Below, in pieces: positions 8,501 to 12,670 of a stretch of 12,670 nucleotides of DNA. This stretch comes from Haladaptatiplasma sp964454575 (GTDB lineage: Archaea; Thermoplasmatota; Thermoplasmata; Halarchaeoplasmatales; Halarchaeoplasmataceae). The translations under genes and the position numbers were made by a program. The notes under the pieces were generated by a model. That model made no database searches and had not been told where the DNA came from. It saw only the letters and a program-made list of their open reading frames with translations. Location: positions 1 to 12,670 of the forward strand of contig CAYVTG010000058.1 of assembly GCA_964454575.1 (NCBI GenBank). The letters are read 5' to 3'. Within the stretch, counting starts at the first letter, position 1; every line of letters starts with the position of its first letter.

Positions 8501-8690
8501 GTTGTTCGACTGGTTCAATCAACGGGAAAAAGAACTGATCGAAGAGAATGAAGAACGTACAGGACGCGCCTGTGGTAAGCTCTTGGATATACATATCGTC
8601 ACAGACAAAGACATAGAAAATAAAACATCGTGGGCATCCCACATCGACTCCCCTTATTCTTCTGCCAGGGAGATACCGCTCAACGAGTGA
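5571..8690 (+). CDS. GAF, PEP-synthase ATP-binding and nucleotidyltransferase fusion protein
   Basis: 1039 aa. Order: short coiled coil (~12-28); GAF sensor domain (~28-140; LNCFYGISSIV, MPPAWYHHDIAAARI, DEGPFLKDERRLIDAI, as in GAF domains of bacterial kinases); helical linker (~160-300); PPDK_N ATP-grasp domain (~340-712; GAGKLGGKTSG, PLIIRSSSLLEDSFGAAFSG, MGVLIQEVVG, AGVAFSRN, VTGLGTRAVDR, PVDVEFA, LYVLQCRP); a segment with GPGRWGSRGDIKLGVP (~790-805) and FGTHFFQDL (~833-841), continuing to MDGDANEALAYI; then a Pol-beta-type nucleotidyltransferase (~925-1015; GS at 949-950, SSDIDLLI with D961 and D963, third carboxylate D1006 in LLDIHIV). The phosphohistidine and TIM-barrel domains are missing, so it cannot be a PEP synthase or PPDK alone. 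The ATP-grasp and GPGRWGS parts are paralogous to the preceding gene. I infer a sensor-controlled nucleotidyl- or phosphotransferase; its target is unknown. Start chosen from the GAGGT nine bases upstream. Confidence 0.92.
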   Translation: MEEEEKKQSSEDYHTQIDELQERVKELNCFYGISSIVKDTKAPLEDALCEIVELMPPAWYHHDIAAARIIFNGFKCETEGFKETPWMQQSDIVVEGERLGVLLVVYLEERPDMDEGPFLKDERRLIDAISELLGTYLAERHVRSSLEKDEKSHDAPVGKEDWEVIIDLLLKTDPRMLLRITRKMVYHLYRKGNKRIEEVMQTVCPITPEPGTPQWCGINMPNPRKSLDSLKIVQEEVFRIAKESLPPGEISALFQRWLKEDKARPLLLSSQRKGIPFVEISDEVNRFCENYGGENALAPEDSMTIRTALLSRFFTDRLEFLNVAKKYISLDHFVPLLKNVIGCAQGAGKLGGKTSGVILAHKIIEKELKEDNIVSFPKSWYMTSDTMMDLIQYNDLDEVVHVKYLDPEEIRQEYPILEQIFKNAVFTSEIVEGLRRILRDIKDKPLIIRSSSLLEDSFGAAFSGKYKSLFIANTGTEEERLSALTNAIAEVYASTLAPDPIEYRKERGLLDMNEQMGVLIQEVVGTRIGPYYIPAYAGVAFSRNEFRWSPRVRREDGIVRIVTGLGTRAVDRVSNDYPILVSPKRPELRVNAMVEEQVKYSQKYMDVINMETDVLETVNAIDLLREYSDEYPDLEKIVSVYQEGRLIEPSVLTDMKNSDIVITFEGLFKNKKFLKDIDRVLTLLEDMLGTPVDVEFAHDGEDLYVLQCRPQSQSQLIERKPIPEGIPSDKKVFTANRYVTTGCIENIEYIVYVEPSGYETLESREEMFKVARVISDLNSLLPRRRFILMGPGRWGSRGDIKLGVPIQYRDINNTSLLVEIAREKGGYLPELSFGTHFFQDLVETNIKYLPLYPDEDDIVFNERILHRAPNILSELLPSEKKMEDIIRVIRVSDMYPGSKLAVIMDGDANEALAYIKPADHWEWRMEKVKELASKLDPELYGMKAMYILGSTKDCTAGPSSDIDLLIHFDGDERQRDMLFDWFNQREKELIEENEERTGRACGKLLDIHIVTDKDIENKTSWASHIDSPYSSAREIPLNE

Positions 8691-8727
8691 TATTCTTTGG
8701 ATGTCTTTTCCGGTCATATGACATGAT

Positions 8728-8810
8728 TTCGGGTATTGTGAACGTTATAAAGCTTATCATCCTTTTCAGGTATTATAAACGTTATCATCCTCTTCGGGTA
8801 TTATAAACAT
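8728..8810 (+). repeat. Three-copy ~28-bp tandem repeat with TATA-like cores
   Basis: The unit is TTCRGGTATTRTRAACGTTATCATCCT. Copies begin at 8728, 8765 and 8793. Copy 2 is 28 bp. Copy 1 is 37 bp because of nine extra bases (ATAAAGCTT) inside the unit. Copy 3 is cut short after TATAAACAT. Each copy carries TATAAAC or a close variant next to AACGTT, so the repeats may be duplicated promoter or binding elements. The last one lies about 25-30 bases before an ATG at 8834. Confidence 0.7.
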
Positions 8811-8832
8811 GCTTGGTCACGAGAAACAGTAA

Positions 8833-9020
8833 GATGCACAAATCGAAGAGAGTATCTGCAACATATATGCAAAAACTATCGCCGAATTATGTGATCAAGG
8901 AACTCCTTCGAAGAGATAGAGGAAGAAAGATGGAAAAGAGATCTGGAGGCACTGCTGCCTGCGATCCCGGATTACGAGCAGGTATCTGCTGACGTGTTAG
9001 ACAGATTCAGTGATAGTTAA
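8833..9020 (+). pseudogene. Probable frameshifted remnant of a small gene
   Basis: Two adjacent frames both read like protein. From 8833 one frame gives DAQIEESICNIYAKTIAELC, then continues DQGTPSKR to a TAG at 8917-8919. The next frame, open after a TGA at 8892-8894, gives SFEEIEEERWKRDLEALLPA, then continues IPDYEQVSADVLDRFSDS to a TAA at 9018-9020. A single frameshift near 8895-8916 would join them into one acidic, helical ~60-residue segment. No start codon is present in the first frame, so the 5' end is lost or altered. I do not recognise the family. Alternatively, a third frame holds an intact 52-codon ORF from ATG 8834 to TGA 8990-8992 (MHKSKRVSATYMQKL...), placed properly behind a TATA-like element; its composition is less protein-like. 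Confidence 0.35.
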
Positions 9021-9026
9021 AGCCGC

Positions 9027-9854
9027 TCAGCGAACGGAGATGAACTCTTTGGATGCATTTTCCGGCTCATCCGTATCGAATCTTACCAGTGCCAGTTCGG
9101 GTCCGCCGTATGCTGCGGATAGGATATGCGTACCGCAGAATTTTGTTCTCCACGAGCCAGTTTGTGCTTCGGCTTCGTGTATATGACCGTGTAGGGTCAT
9201 GAAGGGGTGATTTTTCTCTATGAACCTTCTTATAGCGATGCTGCCTACGTGCAGATCTGGTTGTACATGGTCGAACAACTTCCCCCGCCAATCTATCATG
9301 TCTAGTATCTCGTACGGTGGTGAATGAAACAGGTAGATGGTTTTTTTTGGTATGGCTTTGTTGGCTATCTCTTCGAGATCCTTTTCGATGGTTTTAAATC
9401 TCGTACCTTCTTCCGGAACTGTCCTGAATCCATCTTCCGGTGATATGCCACCTACATCGGTGTATCTAGATACATCGTAACGTTCCCAATCCTTCAATCT
9501 GAAGGGCGTGGGAGGAACGTATGAATAGCCGGTCACGTAAAGGTTGTTGAATTCAACCGATCGTTGATGTACGTAGTCGAGTATCCCTTCTTCGTCAGCT
9601 TCTTTGAACGTTTCCTCGTATATGCGCGGGTCGTCGTTTCCCATGATCAAGAAGAACCGGGTGTTTTGAAATCTTTTCATGGGTTCGATCATAGCATCGT
9701 AGATGAAACTAATCGTTTTATCTTCGGAACGATGATGTGGTAAAAGGTCTCCGCCTAAAAAAACACCGTCCGGTTGTTCCTCTTCTATCTTTCTGAACAA
9801 TGCCTTGTATCTGTCCGGTTTCCCGTGTATATCTGATACGAAGAAGCACTTCAT
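9027..9854 (-). CDS. Calcineurin-like metallophosphoesterase
   Basis: 275 aa, soluble, with all five motifs of the binuclear-metal metallophosphoesterase fold: DIHG (D8, H10), GGDLLPH (D36), GNDD (N73, D74), FHSPP (H177) and HGHIHEA (H222, H224). Such enzymes cleave phosphomonoesters or diesters with Mn, Fe or similar metals. The substrate here cannot be read from sequence; archaeal relatives are usually annotated only as YfcE- or Icc-like phosphoesterases. The N-terminus begins directly on the first metal-binding strand (MKCFFVSDIHG), so the start is secure. The ATG overlaps the taw1 stop (ATGA, 9851-9854), with GGAG 11 bases upstream inside taw1, which suggests translational coupling. It shares a transcript with taw1, but nothing in it points to tRNA modification. 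No clear poly-T terminator follows its stop. Confidence 0.93.
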   Translation of the reverse strand: MKCFFVSDIHGKPDRYKALFRKIEEEQPDGVFLGGDLLPHHRSEDKTISFIYDAMIEPMKRFQNTRFFLIMGNDDPRIYEETFKEADEEGILDYVHQRSVEFNNLYVTGYSYVPPTPFRLKDWERYDVSRYTDVGGISPEDGFRTVPEEGTRFKTIEKDLEEIANKAIPKKTIYLFHSPPYEILDMIDWRGKLFDHVQPDLHVGSIAIRRFIEKNHPFMTLHGHIHEAEAQTGSWRTKFCGTHILSAAYGGPELALVRFDTDEPENASKEFISVR

Positions 9855-10777
9855 CTTATCTTCATCTCCGTTTTTCCGTCGCCAAGTAGTACTACCCGAC
9901 TGTCTCTTTTTTCAGCTATTAGTTCATAACCCAATAGTTCTCCTTCCTTCCTTGCGAATTCTTTTACCGTGTCATGGGACGGCATATTCTGCAGTGTCAT
10001 CCTTCGGCGTGAATCTCCTACGAAAACATATCCCTTAGCCTCCACAAAATCCGGCTCGGCTATATCTACCATATCTGCGTAATCTGATTCCCAACCGATA
10101 TTCCAATCTTGCACAAGAGTATGTCTAAGAGTTGTTCTTGTATCAAGGGACGGCAGTAGTTCGAGTGTTTGTTGGATAGCTCTCCAGCTCGCTTTTGTTT
10201 CTGGTACGCAAAGCTTACGGTAGATGCTTTCGTTTGGAGCCGCTAATGTTACATAAAGCTGATCTGGAAGCGAACTCAACTCGGCCAAAGCATTTGGAAA
10301 TGTGCCGTTAGTAACAAGGAATACGGTCATGTCTTTCTTTTGATAGAGATTTATCAACTCTCCCAAGTATGGATACATGGTTGGTTCGCCCGCTAGACTG
10401 ATAGCTACCTGATTTGGATCCCTGGCCTCTTTCCACATCTCCTCGCTGCACCGCGTATCTCCTCGGAATCCGCTGACCAGTTCTCTCTGTGCTTCGATAC
10501 TCTTGTTGACTATATCTTCCGGTTCGTCAAATTTAACAGAAATTCTCTTTTCATAATCCTGGTATCTCCAGCAAAAAAGGCAGCTCTGATTGCACAGGTC
10601 CACGACGGGTGACATCTGTAGGCATCGATGACATTGGATACCGTAAAAATCTTCTTTGTAACAGGATCTTCCGGAGATCAGTTTTTCTCTTACCCAGTGG
10701 CATAGTTTTACACCTGATTCTCTTCCGGTAAGGGCGTATCCGTGCTTTTCCAGTATCTGCCTCTTTGAATCGTCCAT
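9851..10777 (-). CDS. taw1: tRNA 4-demethylwyosine synthase (radical SAM, Taw1/TYW1 type)
   Basis: 308 aa. Archaeal Taw1 converts N1-methylguanosine-37 of tRNA-Phe to 4-demethylwyosine (imG-14) using pyruvate and S-adenosylmethionine, the second step of wyosine synthesis after Trm5. The radical SAM cluster motif CNQSCLFCWR supplies C62, C66 and C69. C26, C39 and C52 lie upstream (KLCHWV, GRSCY, CHRC) and match the second [4Fe-4S] cluster described for the Methanocaldococcus jannaschii enzyme. SLAGEPTMYP (from residue ~127) is the family's SAM-binding GEPT motif, with LVTNGT, LYVTLAAPN and KGYVFVGDSRRR following. Unlike the eukaryotic TYW1, there is no flavodoxin domain, as usual in archaea. 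The length and start (MDDSKRQILEKHGYAL) fit the family. It overlaps the metallophosphoesterase by four bases and lies 43 bases after the flippase stop, with its own TATA-like box in that gap. Confidence 0.95.
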   Translation of the reverse strand: MDDSKRQILEKHGYALTGRESGVKLCHWVREKLISGRSCYKEDFYGIQCHRCLQMSPVVDLCNQSCLFCWRYQDYEKRISVKFDEPEDIVNKSIEAQRELVSGFRGDTRCSEEMWKEARDPNQVAISLAGEPTMYPYLGELINLYQKKDMTVFLVTNGTFPNALAELSSLPDQLYVTLAAPNESIYRKLCVPETKASWRAIQQTLELLPSLDTRTTLRHTLVQDWNIGWESDYADMVDIAEPDFVEAKGYVFVGDSRRRMTLQNMPSHDTVKEFARKEGELLGYELIAEKRDSRVVLLGDGKTEMKIR

Positions 10778-10809
10778 ATGTGGTCAGGGATTAGTGGGTG
10801 TTCTAAAAA

Positions 10810-10817
10810 CTTTTATG
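10810..10817 (-). promoter_or_regulatory. taw1: Possible TATA box of taw1
   Basis: On the minus strand this reads ACATAAAA, about 33 bases before the taw1 ATG. The start of transcription would fall near 10786-10789, leaving a leader of about ten bases without a Shine-Dalgarno sequence. The match is moderate; readthrough from the flippase gene is an alternative. Confidence 0.35.
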
Positions 10818-10820
10818 TGC

Positions 10821-12332
10821 TTACGGCTTGATCTCGTCTTTGATATAGCTCAACATCTCTTTCGGATGCAATGAATCCCAGATATAGTTCCAGTCTTCTT
10901 TGGTGAATTCGCCGATTACCCATAGTATGAGTGTGTACAATCCGATGAATACTATGCCGTAGAACGCCAGATGATAGATTCGTACTAGTGGGAGGAATTG
11001 ACGTTCGACCAGTAGTAACAAAATGCCGGTTATCAATCCAGCGTTCAAATGGATCGGTATCTTGTTGTAGATGGTGGTGCCGGCCTCTCTTTTGGAATAT
11101 ATAAGTACCAATATCAACAGTATGGTAGATGATATCAGTGTTGCAAGAGCGGCCCCTATCTCTTTAAGGCCGAAAAGTGGTATTCCAAACAAACATTGAG
11201 GTATGAAAAGAATATTTAAACCAAAATTTAAAAGGTTACATGAGATTATAAATTTGGCTCCCAATCTCGGCTTATTTATACCGTTGAAAAGCGTTATAAA
11301 AGGAGTGGAAATCACGATAAAGAATGCATTTATCGCCATTATGCGTATCACCGGCGCCGATGGAAGGAAGGCATTGCTCAAGAGGATCGTTATAGTTTGC
11401 TCGGGGAACACGATAAGGAAGAAGATAATAGGTGTTACTATCATACTGAGATACCTGCTGGTTGCAGTAACAAGATCTCTGATGCTGTTCCAATCTGACT
11501 TTGCATGATGACCGGATATAGTGGGGAACACGATGACAACAACTGCCGATGATAGGCCGATCAAGAGTGCTGAAAATCTTAGACTTACTGCATAATAGCC
11601 GACATTCACCGAACTCCAGAATATCTGTATCATGATTATATCCATCTTGTGACCCAATTTTCCTGCTAAAGCCGTAAAAAAAGATGGGAGACCGAAACTC
11701 CAGTAACTCTTTGCCATATCCCAGTTGGGTTTTTTGATCGTGATGGGCTTTAAGAAATATATCGCTGTGAGTGCCATCAATAATGCGCCTACCAGGTATG
11801 TATATGCAAGTTCAACTGCTTGACCGCCTGATAATGCAACGTAGATGATGAATATAGTCGGGACGTTATAGTCCATAAATCGTATTATCTCTCTCTTGGC
11901 GATCTCAGTTCTGGCTTGGAACGTAATTTTACCTATAGCCCCGATCTGTCTCAAGGCGGCGAATGAAAGTATTATGTAGAGAACAGTTTCGTGTGCCTTT
12001 GATTCAAAGCCTCTACCGAGAACATGTTTCCAGAATAATATACCTCCCAGAGACAATCCCAGCATTATGGCGACACACACAGTTGTAAGAGAGATGTATG
12101 TGCCCATGCAGGTTCCTTCGTCCTGTCTTTCAGATATCCTTTTTACGTGTGCATTACTAAATAAATTTCCTATGAAAGCGAACATCCCTGCAAAAGCTAG
12201 TGCAAAATTTACCATCCCGTAATTATAGTCTGGCTGAGCCATGAATCGAGCTATGAAAAACATCCCGATCACACCCGTAACGGCTCCGAATATCTGGTTG
12301 AAGTACACCAGAAACGACTTACGACCTATCAT
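10821..12332 (-). CDS. Polysaccharide/lipid-linked oligosaccharide flippase (Wzx/MVF type)
   Basis: A membrane protein of 503 aa with about 12-14 hydrophobic segments spread over its whole length and short charged loops, as in the Wzx/RfbX branch of the MOP exporter superfamily. These proteins flip lipid-linked glycans across the membrane for surface polysaccharide or, in archaea, N-glycan or S-layer decoration. Typical features are the N-terminal GRKSFLVYFNQIFGAVTG segment, FIARFM, the repeat-like second half beginning SYWSFGLPSFFTALAGKLGHKMD and the late FNGINKPRLGAK loop. The C-terminus (FTKEDWNYIWDSLHPKE) is soluble and charged. I place the start at the ATG 12332-12330 because a TATA box 28-35 bases upstream puts transcription start just before it. 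A TTG at 12341 would add three residues. No glycosyltransferase or polymerase gene is within the window, so its glycan is unknown. Confidence 0.88.
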   Translation of the reverse strand: MIGRKSFLVYFNQIFGAVTGVIGMFFIARFMAQPDYNYGMVNFALAFAGMFAFIGNLFSNAHVKRISERQDEGTCMGTYISLTTVCVAIMLGLSLGGILFWKHVLGRGFESKAHETVLYIILSFAALRQIGAIGKITFQARTEIAKREIIRFMDYNVPTIFIIYVALSGGQAVELAYTYLVGALLMALTAIYFLKPITIKKPNWDMAKSYWSFGLPSFFTALAGKLGHKMDIIMIQIFWSSVNVGYYAVSLRFSALLIGLSSAVVVIVFPTISGHHAKSDWNSIRDLVTATSRYLSMIVTPIIFFLIVFPEQTITILLSNAFLPSAPVIRIMAINAFFIVISTPFITLFNGINKPRLGAKFIISCNLLNFGLNILFIPQCLFGIPLFGLKEIGAALATLISSTILLILVLIYSKREAGTTIYNKIPIHLNAGLITGILLLLVERQFLPLVRIYHLAFYGIVFIGLYTLILWVIGEFTKEDWNYIWDSLHPKEMLSYIKDEIKP

Positions 12333-12359
12333 ATACAGCAAGTGGATAAAGGGGGTGTT

Positions 12360-12367
12360 ATTTTTAA
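12360..12367 (-). promoter_or_regulatory. TATA box of the flippase gene
   Basis: On the minus strand this reads TTAAAAAT within GACAACTTAAAAATAACACC, a good archaeal TATA box. The predicted transcription start, about 25 bases downstream (near 12338), lies within a few bases of the ATG at 12332. No purine-rich ribosome-binding site precedes that ATG, so translation is probably leaderless or nearly so. Confidence 0.5.
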
Positions 12368-12670
12368 GTTGTCGTATGATCGATGCAGTGAGCTTTTAGG
12401 GAGTTAAAATCAATAGCCGTTATCATCATATTTTCTTTTCTTCATTATTTTTACATATGGCAAAAAAATCTGTCAGATCATAGTCTTTAATTTTGTTCCT
12501 ATACCCCACAGCTTGCTACGGTTGGGAGGTTAATCAATAAGTCAAATAAGTAATAAATGCAAATGCATGCAAAAGGTTATCTTCTTATTTTTTCTCGGGA
12601 TCCACTTGAAATCGCCGTAAGAGTTCAGCCGTGTGAAGTTTGAATGATATTTTTTCCATGTTCGATCAGA
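12368..12670. other. AT-rich end of window without a convincing gene
   Basis: Upstream of the flippase promoter, these ~300 bases are AT-rich and hold only short reading frames. An isolated GGGAGGTTAA (12525-12534) looks like a ribosome-binding site, but the nearest ATG is 27 bases away. There is a small cluster of ATGCA words (12557-12573). No tRNA fold, CRISPR unit or rRNA was seen. Confidence 0.5.
12542..12670 (-). CDS. Possible 3' end of a gene running off the window
   Basis: One minus-strand frame is open from the window edge for 42 codons to a TGA at 12544-12542. It includes a protein-like stretch (RLNSYGDFKWIPRKNKK). The last residues come from very AT-rich DNA and look less like coding sequence, and other frames here also hold short plausible peptides, so the call is weak. 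No family is recognised. Confidence 0.2.
   Translation of the reverse strand, partial: SDRTWKKYHSNFTRLNSYGDFKWIPRKNKKITFCMHLHLLLI

Larger units (their letters stand above)
8691..9026. other. Gene-poor gap between convergent gene groups
   Basis: This 336-base stretch separates the end of the gdhA unit from the end of the minus-strand group. Its first part is T-rich (TATTCTTTGG, TCTTTTCC) and may hold the weak terminator of the gdhA unit. It then contains a three-copy repeat (8728-8810) and a likely frameshifted gene remnant (8833-9020), both listed separately. No tRNA or intact conserved gene is seen. Confidence 0.6.

Noticed and set aside
2639..8690. Two consecutive phosphoenolpyruvate synthase or PPDK genes
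   Set aside because: Only the N-terminal ATP-grasp domain is present in each; the phosphohistidine motif and the PEP/pyruvate TIM barrel are absent, and sensory or nucleotidyltransferase domains take their place.
8728..8810. CRISPR array
   Set aside because: The copies are directly adjacent with no unique spacers of constant length, and there are only three; this is a tandem repeat.
12410..12470. C/D box small RNA on the minus strand (ATGATGA near 12424-12430)
   Set aside because: No D box (CTGA) at the expected distance and no second C'/D' pair.
12557..12643. 28-codon plus-strand ORF (MQMHAKGYLL...)
   Set aside because: The only RBS-like sequence is 27 bases away, too far, and a competing minus-strand frame covers the same bases; too short to support.

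Overview
The window reads as a piece of an archaeal chromosome, most likely from the Thermoplasmata (Candidatus Thermoplasmatota) or a close relative. Base 1 lies inside the 3' end of a 16S rRNA gene, which finishes with the universal anti-Shine-Dalgarno end. It is followed by a poly-T stretch and a protein gene, with no tRNA or 23S gene. Unlinked rRNA genes are known from Thermoplasma and its relatives. An archaeal-type Taw1 (wyosine) enzyme, TATA-box promoters and apparently leaderless starts agree with this. The placement is an inference; the full 16S lies outside the window.

Layout. Bases 1-50: 16S 3' end. 155-1198 (+): a regulator built from two copies of a winged-helix plus sensor module. 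1337-8690 (+): a compact three-gene unit behind a good archaeal promoter: glutamate dehydrogenase (gdhA), a 966-aa protein with two receiver-like domains joined to a PEP-synthase-type ATP-binding domain, and a 1039-aa protein with GAF, the same ATP-binding domain, and a C-terminal nucleotidyltransferase. 8691-9026: a gene-poor gap with three copies of a 28-bp repeat and what looks like a frameshifted gene remnant. 9027-12332 (-): a convergent group made of a metallophosphoesterase overlapping taw1 by 4 bases, then a polysaccharide flippase with its own promoter. 12342-12670: the flippase promoter and otherwise no convincing gene.

How the genes may work together. GDH joins carbon and nitrogen metabolism (2-oxoglutarate + ammonia <-> glutamate). 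The two proteins encoded with it carry the ATP-grasp half of PEP synthase/pyruvate phosphate dikinase but lack the phosphohistidine swivel domain and the PEP/pyruvate TIM barrel, so neither can be an ordinary PEP synthase. They carry sensory inputs instead (receiver-like domains in one, GAF in the other), and one ends in a nucleotidyltransferase with its catalytic carboxylates in place. Both also share a GPGRWGS ... HFF segment after the ATP-grasp part. I infer a signalling or enzyme-control pair tied to GDH, perhaps sensing nucleotide or energy state and modifying a target by nucleotidyl transfer. That is the main candidate for an undescribed system here. The duplicated regulator just upstream is a natural candidate to control the unit: the gdhA promoter holds a direct repeat spaced by about two helical turns and a dyad around the TATA box.
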